From Dyadobacter sp. CECT 9275 (GTDB taxonomy: Bacteria > Bacteroidota > Bacteroidia > Cytophagales > Spirosomataceae), in contig NZ_CAJRAF010000001.1 in assembly GCF_907164905.1 (NCBI RefSeq), positions 655,001 through 719,000 on the forward strand: 64,000 nucleotides of DNA, read 5' to 3'. The stretch's first letter is position 1. Each line of letters begins with the position of its first letter. Below, in pieces: positions 44,056 through 53,490 of this stretch. The position numbers were made by a program, and so were the translations under genes. Under the pieces are notes generated by a model that saw nothing but the letters and a program-made list of their open reading frames with translations, was not told the DNA's origin and made no database searches.

Positions 44056-47000
44056 TTGAAAAGAGATTTGCTAAAAAGTAATTATTCAATGACCCGTAAA
44101 ACAAATTTCCGTAAGCCGCTTGCGGGTGCAACTCTGGTTGCGCTGGCTGTGGTATCCTGTATGAAAATGGCTCCTTCCGATTCCTCAAAGATACCGAAAG
44201 ACGCCTTGGTGGTGAGAGAAGATGCCGCAACGGCTAAAACCAGAGCCAGGGAAATACGTGACAAAGTTTCAATAAAACTTGCTGACGGCCTAAAGCTTGA
44301 CTTGTGGGCTTCGGACTCCCTCGCTCCCGATCCTGTGGCAATAGATGTGGACGCCCTGGGAAGGGTATACCTCAACAGGACCAATCGTCAGAAAAACTCG
44401 GAATTTGATATCCGCGGACACCGCAACTGGATGACGCCGTCCATTGCCCTGTCTACCGTAGAAGACCGCCGTACTTTCCTGCACAGCACTTTTGACCCTG
44501 CTTTAAGTAAAGAAAATTCCTGGCTTAAGGATGTTAACGGAGATGGCAGCCACGACTGGAAGGACCTCGCAGTAGAGAAGGATGAAGTATGGCGGCTCGA
44601 AGATACCGATCATGACGGGATCGCGGATGTATCGCTGCGTGTGATCAATGATTTTTTTGATGAGATCACAGACGTTGCCGGAGGTATCCTCATCCGCGCA
44701 AAAGATGCATTTGTAACCATTGCTCCGGATGTCTGGCGTATGACCGATACCAACAATGATGGGATATATGATCAGAAAACGTCCATCAGCCACGGATATG
44801 GTGTTCATATCGGTTTCAGCGGGCACGGAATGTCAAATCCTGTGGAAGGTCCTGACGGGAAAATTTACTGGAATATAGGGGATATCGGGGCCAACATAAC
44901 AACCAAGGAAGGCGTGAATCACAACCGTTCCAATGAGGGGATCATTGCGCGGGCCAATCCGGATGGGAGTGATTTCGAAATATTTGCCGGAGGCTTGAGG
45001 AATACCCACGAATTTGTTTTTGACGAATACGGGAATCTGATCAGCTCAGATAATGATGGTGACCATCCGGGCGAAAGCGAACGTCTGGTACACGTGGTGG
45101 AAGGCTCGGATGCCGGCTGGCGGTCCAACTGGCAATACGGGAAATATACCGACCCTAAAAATAACAGTTATAAGGTGTGGATGGACGAGAAGTTATATGT
45201 GCCCCGCTGGGAAGGACAAGCGGCCTATATTATCCCGCCAATCAAAAATTTCCACAATGGGCCAACCGGTATGCAGTACAATCCGGGAACAGCGTTGGGA
45301 GCAGCCTGGAAAAATAAGTTTTTCCTTGTGGAATTCGTAGGTAATCCTGCACGCTCACCAATATGGTCGTTTGGACTTAAGCCAAAAGGCGCATCTTTTG
45401 AACTGGACGGAGAACAGAATATCCTCAACGGGATTCTTCCGACAGGGATCCGGTTTGGTCCGGACGGAGCTCTTTACATTGCCGACTGGATTAATGGGTG
45501 GGATACCAAGAACTATGGCCGGGTATGGAAATTAGATGTCACAGAGGATAAAAATGACCTGAAAGCTCTTCGTGCGGAAACGAAGCGTTTGATGCAACTG
45601 AACTACGGAGCCCAAAAAGAGGAAATACTCCTGGAGCTGTTGTCCAATCAGGATATGCGTATCCGTTTGAAAGCGCAATTTGAACTCGCCGGCCGCGGTG
45701 CCAAAGGTGCGGAGGAGTTTAAAAAAGCAGTTGCGCAAACCGGAAACCGGCTCGCACGGGTACATGGAATATGGGGGTTGGGACAACTGGCGCGTCAGGA
45801 CAAGTCCTATGCCAATGCGCTTTTACCATTGTTGAAAGATTCCGATTCGGAAATTACCGCCCAGGCGGCTAAGGTACTGGGTGACGCCAAGATAGCTGAA
45901 GCTGGCCCTCTTTTGATTCCATTACTGACCAGCTCCGATCCCCGTGCAAAGTTTTTTGGAGCACAGGCACTGGGGCGTATAGCAGACAAATCGGCAATTC
46001 AGCCTTTGCTGGCGATGATCAAAGCTAATAATGACCAGGATGTATACCTCAGGCATGCAGCAGTGCTGGCACTTTCACGTATAGGAGAGGTAGCCCCGAT
46101 GGTTGCCCTTGCTGACAGTCCCGACAGATCATTAAGGATTGCTGCGGTGCTGGTGCTGCGCAGGCTGGCAAGTGAAAAGGTAAGTTTGTTTTTAAAAGAT
46201 AAGGACGAATATATCGTCACTGAGGCAGCCAGAGCTATCAACGACGATTACTCTATCCCCGCTGCCCTGCCCGCACTTGCCGACCTATTGAAAGAAACCC
46301 GGTTTACTTCGGAGCCTTTGCTGCGCCGCGCTGTTAATGCGGCGCAGAGAGTGGGTGGTGAACAGCAGCTGGATGCTGTCATTACTTTTGCCGGGAGGAA
46401 GGAGGCTGACAAGGAGTTGAGAGCTGAGGCACTGGCTGCCATTGGTACTTGGGCTAATCCTTCGGTGCTGGACCGTGTTGATGGACGTTACCGTGGCTCT
46501 TTTACGAGAAGTGCCGCAATGGTGAGTAATAAAATCAAACCTTATGTTTCAGCTCTGCTGCGGGATAAAAATCCTGCAGTGCTGGTAGCGTCTTCCCAGA
46601 TGCTTGCAGACCTTGGTATTGCCGACAACAACGCGGCGCTGGCGCAAATCATGGCCGAAAGTGACGCTCCCGAGGTCCGTGCCGCGGTACTAACCGCGCT
46701 TAGCCGGTTGAATTATGCAGATATGGAGACGATCATGAAGAAAGGCATGAACGACGAAAATGCGGATGTGCGCGCAGCAGCGCTGGGTATGGTAAGCAGC
46801 TTAACCATGTCCGCGGCAGCGCTTTCGGATATTTCCAAAGTAGTTTTTGACAAAGGCTCGGTGAAAGAACAGCAGCAAATGCTGAGGGTACTTGGAGGCC
46901 TCCCGATTACTAAAACGGAATCTATTTTTAATGATCTGATCAACAAAATGTCCGCGAAGCAGTTATCTCCCAGCCTTGCGCTGGATCTGAACGAAGCGGT

Positions 47001-47511
47001 GGATTCTACCAGATCGGCTGCTTTGATAGCTAAACTGGCTCCACTTCGTTCTCAGGGGAATACCGTGGCCGACTATCAGGATGCGCTCTATGGGGGTAAT
47101 GCACAGGCAGGGAGGCGATATTTCCTTACCAGTTCGGCGGCAGAATGTGTCAGATGCCACTCCATTGGCGGCCAGGGTGGTGAAGTGGGTCCCAAACTTA
47201 CCACCATTGGAAGCACATTGAGCAGAGAGCAGATTCTTCAGGCTTTGATTGAACCCAGCGCGAGGCTTTCCCCGGGGTTTGGTATGGTCATTCTGACGTT
47301 AAAGGACGGACAAACGGCAAGCGGGATTCTTGCTGAGGAAAATGACCACGAACTCATCCTGAAAACTTCCGAAGCCGAGCCATTAAAAATTCCGATAGCA
47401 AGGATTGCTAAACGAGAAAACGTTCCTTCCAGCATGCCGCCAATGGGAAATATTATGTCCAAAAGAGAAATCAGGGATGTAGTTGAATTTTTATCGGGGC
47501 TGAAAAAGTAA
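44056..47511 (+). CDS. Large lipoprotein: dehydrogenase-like propeller, HEAT repeats, cytochrome c
   Basis: The frame starts at 44056 (1151 residues), but ATG 44089 (MTRKTNF) is likelier, since it places a lipobox (LAVVSC) at the usual depth. An N-terminal beta-propeller of the PVC-type or sorbosone-dehydrogenase-like kind (about 60-480) includes acidic loops such as DVNGDGSHDWKD and DTDHDGIADV, which may bind calcium. HEAT repeats follow (about 515-970, e.g. DSDSEITAQAAKVLGDAKIAE). The C-terminus is a cytochrome c domain with CVRCHS (CxxCH) and a probable Met ligand in SSMPPMG. It is periplasmic or surface-bound and likely oxidises a sugar or other substrate. Confidence 0.9.
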   Translation: MKRDLLKSNYSMTRKTNFRKPLAGATLVALAVVSCMKMAPSDSSKIPKDALVVREDAATAKTRAREIRDKVSIKLADGLKLDLWASDSLAPDPVAIDVDALGRVYLNRTNRQKNSEFDIRGHRNWMTPSIALSTVEDRRTFLHSTFDPALSKENSWLKDVNGDGSHDWKDLAVEKDEVWRLEDTDHDGIADVSLRVINDFFDEITDVAGGILIRAKDAFVTIAPDVWRMTDTNNDGIYDQKTSISHGYGVHIGFSGHGMSNPVEGPDGKIYWNIGDIGANITTKEGVNHNRSNEGIIARANPDGSDFEIFAGGLRNTHEFVFDEYGNLISSDNDGDHPGESERLVHVVEGSDAGWRSNWQYGKYTDPKNNSYKVWMDEKLYVPRWEGQAAYIIPPIKNFHNGPTGMQYNPGTALGAAWKNKFFLVEFVGNPARSPIWSFGLKPKGASFELDGEQNILNGILPTGIRFGPDGALYIADWINGWDTKNYGRVWKLDVTEDKNDLKALRAETKRLMQLNYGAQKEEILLELLSNQDMRIRLKAQFELAGRGAKGAEEFKKAVAQTGNRLARVHGIWGLGQLARQDKSYANALLPLLKDSDSEITAQAAKVLGDAKIAEAGPLLIPLLTSSDPRAKFFGAQALGRIADKSAIQPLLAMIKANNDQDVYLRHAAVLALSRIGEVAPMVALADSPDRSLRIAAVLVLRRLASEKVSLFLKDKDEYIVTEAARAINDDYSIPAALPALADLLKETRFTSEPLLRRAVNAAQRVGGEQQLDAVITFAGRKEADKELRAEALAAIGTWANPSVLDRVDGRYRGSFTRSAAMVSNKIKPYVSALLRDKNPAVLVASSQMLADLGIADNNAALAQIMAESDAPEVRAAVLTALSRLNYADMETIMKKGMNDENADVRAAALGMVSSLTMSAAALSDISKVVFDKGSVKEQQQMLRVLGGLPITKTESIFNDLINKMSAKQLSPSLALDLNEAVDSTRSAALIAKLAPLRSQGNTVADYQDALYGGNAQAGRRYFLTSSAAECVRCHSIGGQGGEVGPKLTTIGSTLSREQILQALIEPSARLSPGFGMVILTLKDGQTASGILAEENDHELILKTSEAEPLKIPIARIAKRENVPSSMPPMGNIMSKREIRDVVEFLSGLKK

Positions 47512-47532
47512 TCTGTTTTTGTGCCGGGAAAG

Positions 47533-47564
47533 GGGAGTCAGTTTTGGCCTGGCTTCCTTTTTTT
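47533..47564 (+). terminator. Intrinsic terminator after the cytochrome c lipoprotein
   Basis: GGGAGTCAG pairs with CTGGCTTCC (9 bp with two wobble pairs) around a seven-base loop, followed by seven T. Confidence 0.65.
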
Positions 47565-47676
47565 ATATCTGCTCGTCGAAATTACCTTTGACCGTTTTTG
47601 CCGTATTACCTTATGAATTGATGATTATTTTGCCGGTTGTCCTGTTTACACCTATCTTCCATAACTCATCAGAAAA

Positions 47677-48717
47677 ATGAAGCTCGATAAAAAAGAAGAG
47701 GCCGTCGTTCACAAAGTGATCCGCTTCTGGCAGGATAGCGGGAGAATTTCTCCGCAATTGGCCGAGGAGTTAAAGGGTAGTTATGAAGTAAGTAATTCCA
47801 GTGTAGATGCTATAGCATTATACGCACTTATTTCTGCTGTTTCCTGCGGACTGCTTGCTTTTGGGGCACTTGTGATTGACGAAAAATGGATCGAATTATT
47901 GAGACAAAAGTGGGGCTTTTCGGAAACTATCGTCGCGGTTGGTTTTACCTTGCTGTCTGTTGTTTTTATTTATATTGCCGGTAGAAGAAAGATAAAAGCA
48001 CCGGATGCCCGGACCAGCAACGAAACTTATAACCTCACCATTGTACTCGCCGTAGGAATTGCAATTACCTATTGGACACGCAGTTTCTCTAATTTTGACG
48101 GGAATTACGCTATACCGCTCCTGATTGCCGCATTTTTCTATGGGCTCATAGCTGCGTACCTCCGGTCCAAAATGCTGTGGATGGTGATGCTGGTCACCCT
48201 CTCGGGGTGGTGGGGAGCTCAGACGCATTTTTGGGCTGGCGGAAAATACCGGTTTGCGGGTATGAACTATCCCTTGCGTATGACAATTTTCGGATTGGCC
48301 ATCTGGATATCTTCCTGGTTTTTGGGCAGATTTCATTCCACCCGGTTTTTTGAAAAGGTTACCTATAACATGGGTTTGTTTCTCTTTCTGCTTGCCGCCT
48401 GGACCTTATCCATTTTTGGTAATTATGAAGAGCTGGAAGGCTGGGCCGCAATCAGGCAGGGGCATTTCTGGTATTGGGCACTCGGATTCACCCTCGTTCT
48501 GGCAGGATTAACTGCGTGGGCGATGAAACAGGGGAACGATATATTAAGAGATACGAGCCTCGCATTTTTTCTTTTGAATATCTATACCCGATATTTTGAA
48601 TATTTTTGGGACCGCACCAACAAAGGTATTTTCTTTGCAATCCTCGCACTTTCATTCTGGTTTGTAGCTAGGAAAGCGGAGCAGTGGCGAAATAAGGAAA
48701 GTAAGATATTGGAATAA
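47677..48717 (+). CDS. DUF2157-type membrane protein
   Basis: A 346-residue inner-membrane protein with about eight or nine transmembrane helices. The cytoplasmic N-terminus (EEAVVHKVIRFWQDSGRISPQLAEEL) is the short helical domain typical of DUF2157 families. The Trp-rich helical core is also characteristic (WWGAQTHFWAGG). Function is unknown. The next small gene starts 12 bases downstream, so they are probably co-transcribed. Confidence 0.8.
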   Translation: MKLDKKEEAVVHKVIRFWQDSGRISPQLAEELKGSYEVSNSSVDAIALYALISAVSCGLLAFGALVIDEKWIELLRQKWGFSETIVAVGFTLLSVVFIYIAGRRKIKAPDARTSNETYNLTIVLAVGIAITYWTRSFSNFDGNYAIPLLIAAFFYGLIAAYLRSKMLWMVMLVTLSGWWGAQTHFWAGGKYRFAGMNYPLRMTIFGLAIWISSWFLGRFHSTRFFEKVTYNMGLFLFLLAAWTLSIFGNYEELEGWAAIRQGHFWYWALGFTLVLAGLTAWAMKQGNDILRDTSLAFFLLNIYTRYFEYFWDRTNKGIFFAILALSFWFVARKAEQWRNKESKILE

Positions 48718-48729
48718 ATTGAACTGGAA

Positions 48730-49068
48730 ATGAAGCAACTCAGGGAGATTCGAGAAAATGAAAAGATCCTGATTCAATATCTGTTACAGCTGCTGGAACT
48801 GGATGTTCAAAATTATCCGTTGCCCGAAATGGTAGACGAATACGAGGGAGGGAAAATGGGAAGTATCAGCCTGGGTGGAGATGTTGACGCTTACGCAGGT
48901 GATCTGATTCAGGTTGAGTACATTGACAGCGACCAAACGCCGGTTGTGATTACGCTCACCAGAGATAGCCATGGGAAGCTGCTGGATCTTGATTTCTGGA
49001 AAACAGATTTTTCCAGGCTGATCACTTACCCGACACCCGACCGCCTGATCCTGAATAAAACTTTATAA
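48730..49068 (+). CDS. Small protein, unknown
   Basis: A 112-residue cytoplasmic protein without recognised motif. It begins with a charged helix (REIRENEKILIQYLLQLLEL) and continues as short strands (VEYIDSDQTPVVITLTRDS). Acidic residues cluster in DEYEGGKMG. It follows the DUF2157 gene by 12 bases. I do not recognise the family. A palindromic stretch at 49071-49100 may end the transcript. Confidence 0.7.
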   Translation: MKQLREIRENEKILIQYLLQLLELDVQNYPLPEMVDEYEGGKMGSISLGGDVDAYAGDLIQVEYIDSDQTPVVITLTRDSHGKLLDLDFWKTDFSRLITYPTPDRLILNKTL

Positions 49069-49070
49069 AA

Positions 49071-49100
49071 CGGAGATATCCGTCTTCCCGGATACCTCCG
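49071..49100. terminator. Candidate bidirectional terminator
   Basis: CGGAGATATCCG and CGGATACCTCCG pair (11 of 12) across a six-base gap between two convergent genes. There is no strong T-run, so support is moderate. Confidence 0.5.
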
Positions 49101-49110
49101 CAATTATCAC

Positions 49111-49761
49111 TTATTTCCAGGCAATAAAAGGAGCCTGCCTGACATAAGCATCATCCGTCAGTTGGGCGATCATAAAGCGGGCTATCTCCCCGGCACTGAT
49201 CTTGTCGCCCGGCGAATCTTCCAGGCTGATACCTGTTTCCTGCACTAAGTCAGCGTATTCGATCATCGGAAGCCTTACCAGCGTCCATTCCACGTCGCTT
49301 TCCCTGAGTAATTCATACGTTTTCTGCCGGTCCGCAGTTATTTCAGGATAATTGGTTTTCATCCAGTCGGTAGCCATTTGCGTTTTAGTACCTTTTTTAT
49401 CAAAAGGCGTATCAACATTTAATCCTGCAACCAGCATATACCGTCGGATTTTCAAAGCCGTCATTGCGGCAAGTACACTAACAGTAGCAACACTATTCAC
49501 CAGCGGCTCCCCCGGGCGTTGGCCAAGGGTACTCATGACGGCGTCACACCCCCGAAGCAGTGTATAAATGACCTGCGGATTGATGGCATCTCCTTGAATA
49601 ATCTCAATTTCAGAGTCGGAGGAAAGTAGTTCTTCCGTGAAATCAGCGGGGTGCCGCAGCAGTAGTTTTACCGAAAATCCATGGGTTAATAAACTTTTAA
49701 CCAGGAACTTGCCGGTTTTTCCACCTCCGCCGATGACGGCTATTTTTTTATATGATCTCAT
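49111..49761 (-). CDS. NAD(P)-binding (NmrA/SDR-a-like) protein
   Basis: A 216-residue Rossmann-fold protein. It begins IAVIGGGGKTGKFLVKSLL with the glycine-rich nucleotide loop (GGGGKTG). The atypical SDR set lacks YxxxK, and VAGLN and ERLP-like segments (VRLPMI) follow. It resembles NAD(P)H-binding proteins of the NmrA/YwnB type, some of which bind flavin or act as redox sensors. It is alone on the minus strand. Confidence 0.87.
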   Translation of the reverse strand: MRSYKKIAVIGGGGKTGKFLVKSLLTHGFSVKLLLRHPADFTEELLSSDSEIEIIQGDAINPQVIYTLLRGCDAVMSTLGQRPGEPLVNSVATVSVLAAMTALKIRRYMLVAGLNVDTPFDKKGTKTQMATDWMKTNYPEITADRQKTYELLRESDVEWTLVRLPMIEYADLVQETGISLEDSPGDKISAGEIARFMIAQLTDDAYVRQAPFIAWK

Positions 49762-49920
49762 TGTTTCTTATTATAAAATATCAGAAAAAATTATTCCTTC
49801 CGCCGATGTTGAAAGAACTCCGGCGAGGCCGAAACAAGCGTTTCGGAATGGTTGATATTTTATAATCAGATTTGAATAAGACAAAGGTAAACCACTATCA
49901 CTGAAAATGAACGACCGGCA

Positions 49921-51099
49921 TCATAAATTTTCGTCGATCAGCTGGGCAAGTTTGGCGTGGTCAAAAGCACCCGAATAAATTACTTTTTTGTTCTTATCAA
50001 TTAAAACAACCGTTGGGTAGGCCCAAACGCCATAATCCTTTGTGATTTTTTCACCGGCATAGAGCAGATCATATTCCGGTTTCAGCTTCATTTTATTCTT
50101 AAAACTCGCAATGACATCTTTGGGGTCGTGGCTGTTAACGGCCAGTAATCGGAAATCCTTGCCGCGGTAATGGCTGTTGATCTCATTTAATTTGGGTATG
50201 GCTGCAATGCAATAGCCACAATTTTTTATCCAGAATTCCACCAGTACGACCTTACCTTCCAGCTGCTGGAGCGAGATACTGTCAGACGTATCAAAAACAG
50301 GCAGTTTCCATTCCGGGGCTTCTTTTCCCGCCGCGATTAATGCGCTTCCCGCTTCCGCACCATTTTCAAGGGCATATTTGTTTGAATAACTCGAGTAAAA
50401 CCAGGAGGACTCCGCAGGTGCCGGAGGATTTTCAAACATCTGACTAAAACTTACCCGGGTAAAGTCGGAGTTTACGTTATTGGATTCCAGTATCTGAAGG
50501 GGAAGAAAGGATTTTTTGTCAATAATCAAGCGATAGATTACCTTTCGTACCGAGGTGATTTTACGCAAATTTCCCAGATAGCCGATCGATTGCTGATCGA
50601 GGCTGATTTTTAACAGGTTGTATCTGGTATTTCCCAATAATGTATCAGACACCGATTTTTCAATGGCAGGGTCGCCGGTGAGCTTTGGCAGGATAGACCT
50701 GAAGGTAATCAGAGAGTTATAGAAAAAGGAAAAACCAGCAAAATCCTGACGTTTTACATCACTGCTGACTTTCATTTTTTTTAATTTCGGATTAAAGTCT
50801 ACTTTTTCCGAACCATTATAAATTCCCATATAGTCAGGCGAGACAACCTGGTATCTCAGCCCTAAAACTTCATCTTCCTGAGTAAAATCCAGAAAACAGT
50901 TTCCGCTCATTTCATGATGTATGTCTTCGGAAGCATAATGGAGCTCACGTTTGTAGTCGTAGCGAACGGATTTTATTTCATTCAGTTTACGGGAAACCTG
51001 ATTGAACAAGTCCAGGTCAGATGGGGAAAGGCAAAAGGAAGTTTTCGCTCCCGCAGCAAGTGCAGGAAGGAAAACAGCCAGTAAAATGAGCTGTTTCAT
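49921..51099 (-). CDS. TlpA family thiol-disulfide protein
   Basis: A 392-residue exported protein with a signal peptide (MKQLILLAVFLPALAAGA). The N-terminal part (about 20-235) is a beta-rich outer-membrane lipoprotein-like domain. The C-terminal thioredoxin fold carries WIKNCGYCIAAIPKL (CxxC) and the cis-Pro segment WAYPTVVLI. It follows the M56 peptidase gene by 21 bases, in the BlaI-M56-TlpA order common in Bacteroidota envelope-stress operons. Regulation by the BlaI repressor at 52623-52656 is likely. Confidence 0.92.
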   Translation of the reverse strand: MKQLILLAVFLPALAAGAKTSFCLSPSDLDLFNQVSRKLNEIKSVRYDYKRELHYASEDIHHEMSGNCFLDFTQEDEVLGLRYQVVSPDYMGIYNGSEKVDFNPKLKKMKVSSDVKRQDFAGFSFFYNSLITFRSILPKLTGDPAIEKSVSDTLLGNTRYNLLKISLDQQSIGYLGNLRKITSVRKVIYRLIIDKKSFLPLQILESNNVNSDFTRVSFSQMFENPPAPAESSWFYSSYSNKYALENGAEAGSALIAAGKEAPEWKLPVFDTSDSISLQQLEGKVVLVEFWIKNCGYCIAAIPKLNEINSHYRGKDFRLLAVNSHDPKDVIASFKNKMKLKPEYDLLYAGEKITKDYGVWAYPTVVLIDKNKKVIYSGAFDHAKLAQLIDENL

Positions 51100-51120
51100 G
51101 GTATCAAATGTTTGTTTAAT

Positions 51121-52254
51121 TTATTGTTTTGCGTTGGAGCCAGGCGCGGCCAGCGCCAGTACTTTCATGTTTTCTATCTTCTGATTATTAAATTTAACGT
51201 AGAGGTCCATGCCTACTCCTTGCGTGTTTTTGGTAAAAAGAATAATCTCCGTCAGAGGCGCCTTATTGGATTTTATGGTTTTAAGCTGCATTTTATGAAG
51301 CATGGCCAGGGTGCCAGGAATGGTGTCAAGCTGGAAATGCCGTTCATTGGTCTTCCGAGAATTTAAAGATGCCAGATTTCTCTCTCCGTTGGTTGCAGAG
51401 AAAGCAGCAGCATAAATTTTGAAAGAAATCAGTGCGGTTAATACTACCGGTATAATCATATACGCAAAAGAAGATATACCCGGAGAGTTTGCTTTATTGA
51501 TCCTGGCAATCCGTTCTTTAAGCGGCGGTGCACCGAATGCATGGGTAAAGGCCTTTTCATATCCGTTAACCCTTAACAACAGGTATTGGTATGCTTTGCG
51601 GTTAATCCCATCGTCTAAAATCCGGCGATCCACTATAAATTCATGATTTTTCTTTACCGCCTCTGATAAAAGCCAGCTGGCCGGATTAAACCAGCAAATC
51701 ATCCGGAGGAGCTCGGCTAGCAGGACATCGAGTGTATGTAACTGATGGACATGGAACCATTCATGTCTGAGAATGATTGCCAGTTCGGTTTTTCCATAAT
51801 TTTGGGGGTTCACATATATCGTTCGCCAGAATGAAAATGGGGCGGTGGCACCATCAGTAGCCATAAAATTGATTTCCTGGTCATGAGCTTGTTGTGCGTG
51901 CCTGAAAATCTGGCGAAGTGACATCAGTTGCATCCATAAACGGATGGCTCTTAGTGTCACTCCGCCCAGGAAAATCCATGTCAGAGGAAGCCAGTAATCT
52001 GGGGCACCGTGATGAGCGGACATTATCTGAACCATTCTGACGTGAGCGGGAGAGCCGAGTTGACGTACGAAATGTCCGGTAACCGGAACCGAAAAATCGA
52101 TCAGCGGGTAGGCTATGGAAAACAAAATGGCGAACAGCAGAAAAAAGCGGTTGACATGATAAAAGGTAAGATTGCTTAAGAGGAATCTGTAAGCCGGATA
52201 AAATACCAGCAGGGCCAGGTTAACCTCCAGAACATACATCATCAATGCCTGCAT
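51121..52254 (-). CDS. M56 family peptidase (BlaR1-like)
   Basis: A 377-residue membrane protein. The N-terminal half has four transmembrane helices. The metalloprotease site HEWFH (H164-E165-x2-H168) and the third ligand region KKNHEFIVDR (E205) are present. A further helix near 270 leads to an extracytoplasmic tail that lacks a penicillin-binding sensor domain. BlaR1/MecR1 relatives cleave their repressor on sensing a signal; the sensor domain here differs, so beta-lactam sensing is not implied. It starts one base after the BlaI gene stop. Confidence 0.92.
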   Translation of the reverse strand: MQALMMYVLEVNLALLVFYPAYRFLLSNLTFYHVNRFFLLFAILFSIAYPLIDFSVPVTGHFVRQLGSPAHVRMVQIMSAHHGAPDYWLPLTWIFLGGVTLRAIRLWMQLMSLRQIFRHAQQAHDQEINFMATDGATAPFSFWRTIYVNPQNYGKTELAIILRHEWFHVHQLHTLDVLLAELLRMICWFNPASWLLSEAVKKNHEFIVDRRILDDGINRKAYQYLLLRVNGYEKAFTHAFGAPPLKERIARINKANSPGISSFAYMIIPVVLTALISFKIYAAAFSATNGERNLASLNSRKTNERHFQLDTIPGTLAMLHKMQLKTIKSNKAPLTEIILFTKNTQGVGMDLYVKFNNQKIENMKVLALAAPGSNAKQ

Positions 52255-52255
52255 A

Positions 52256-52618
52256 TCAGCTCGATTTTTTATTTTCGATCATATCAATCACCTCCTTCAG
52301 TTCCTGCGCGCTGATTTGTTTTTCATTGACAAAAAAAGCTACCATTTCCTTGTAGGAGTTGCGGAAATAGTCACTCACAAAACCACTCATGAACCTTTTG
52401 GCGTAATCCTGCTCTTCGATCACGGCATCATAACGATACGTATTTCCCAGTTTTTCACTCCGCACGTATCCCTTGCGTTCCAGATTTTTCACGATCGAAG
52501 CAACGGTGGTATAGGGGCTCGGCTCGGGCAGCAGATCGAGGAAATCTTTTACAAATCCCCCATTGACCTTCCAAATTATCCTCATGGTTTCTTCTTCTTG
52601 TGCCGTTAGCTTCTGCAT
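52256..52618 (-). CDS. blaI: BlaI/MecI/CopY family transcriptional repressor
   Basis: A 120-residue winged-helix dimer-forming repressor with TAQEEETMRIIWKVNGGFVKD at the start and PYTTVASIVKNLERKGYV as the recognition helix and wing. The scissile region sits near YRYDAVIEEQDYAK. The next gene (M56 protease) begins one base after its stop, so both make one operon. Two perfect dyads immediately upstream (52623-52656) are its probable operators, giving autoregulation. Confidence 0.95.
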   Translation of the reverse strand: MQKLTAQEEETMRIIWKVNGGFVKDFLDLLPEPSPYTTVASIVKNLERKGYVRSEKLGNTYRYDAVIEEQDYAKRFMSGFVSDYFRNSYKEMVAFFVNEKQISAQELKEVIDMIENKKSS

Positions 52619-52622
52619 GTTT

Positions 52623-52656
52623 TACGAACTTTTCGTAAATCTACGAAAAGTTCGTA
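52623..52656 (-). promoter_or_regulatory. Twin BlaI operators
   Basis: Two perfect dyads, TACGAA-CTT-TTCGTA (52623-52637) and TACGAA-AAG-TTCGTA (52642-52656), are separated by four bases and lie 5-38 bases upstream of the BlaI start. The pair together also forms a larger inverted repeat. Such twin dyads next to a BlaI gene are the usual operator layout. Confidence 0.8.
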
Positions 52657-53027
52657 AATTGATTCACTTTGAGAAGGAAATATTTTTTGAGCGCGTTATA
52701 CTCCCGCCGGAATAGTGATCAAACCACAGTTTTAGTTTTTCTGCCGGGGCACCAAGCCAAATAGCTGAGTGCTGCTCATACATTCCAGCTGTGGCTACCC
52801 AATTTTCCACAGATCACGCTCAGAAGTGTACCAATAGGTCCGATGGGGATACATTTCTGAGAGTATATAAATAGGCTAACTATCAGGTTTTTAAAGAGTA
52901 ATTTAGCCGGAGCTTGCGCATATTGTGAGGAAAACGGGAAGTGCATGAGAAACGTTGGCACAGTTCTTTAATATCCGGATGACAAATGTGATTCACCAAT
53001 CTGGTACAACCCAAAACATATACTAAA
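52657..53027. other. Divergent intergenic region without a gene
   Basis: About 370 bases between the BlaI operon and the small-gene pair. No conserved element other than the operators at its left edge is seen. Short reading frames on the minus strand have no support. Confidence 0.5.
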
Positions 53028-53240
53028 ATGGTAGCATCAATCGGAAACAATGGAATGGAAAACCTTAAACCGGGAGCGGTATTGACAGTTTCAGGCGCCA
53101 TATCGGAAAGTGAGGCGCAGAATGAAGTAGCAAGTTTTCTTCAGTTAAGCCAGCGGGAGGATCTCGGATATTTTGCTATTTCGAAGGACTACTACCTCCT
53201 GTATTTGAAATCGGGCAAGGGAGAAGAAGGCGTAGCATAA
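53028..53240 (+). CDS. Small protein, unknown (pair gene 1)
   Basis: A 70-residue protein (MVASIGNNGMENLKPGAVLT), alternating helix and strands, without a signal peptide or Cys. Its stop at 53240 is directly followed by the ATG of pair gene 2, so the two are probably translationally coupled. I do not recognise the family. The start is taken at ATG 53028. Confidence 0.5.
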   Translation: MVASIGNNGMENLKPGAVLTVSGAISESEAQNEVASFLQLSQREDLGYFAISKDYYLLYLKSGKGEEGVA

Positions 53241-53459
53241 ATGGATACAACCTTAATTTCGGACAAAATGGTCAAATCGGGTACTTTTAAATTATTTGGG
53301 AAAAAGCTGATCAATATTATTATTCATCGCCAGGATGTTGTGAAAATATCCTCCATAAAAAGGGGCAGGGCATGTGTGATATATCTTAGAAATAACGTCC
53401 CTTACACCGTCGGTGAAAGTAAAGAAGAGGTTTACAGAAAACTCAGCTGGTCGGCCTAG
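53241..53459 (+). CDS. Small protein, unknown (pair gene 2)
   Basis: A 72-residue basic protein. The part QDVVKISSIKRGRACVIYLRNNVPYTVGESKEEVYRKLS has the strand-strand-strand-helix pattern that reminds me of FlbD/LytTR-like small DNA-binding or regulatory folds. This resemblance is weak and is inference only. It directly follows pair gene 1, and a strong terminator is 32 bases downstream. Confidence 0.5.
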   Translation: MDTTLISDKMVKSGTFKLFGKKLINIIIHRQDVVKISSIKRGRACVIYLRNNVPYTVGESKEEVYRKLSWSA

Positions 53460-53490
53460 CTTATCAGTGAGTCATTACCCTTGCCTGACA

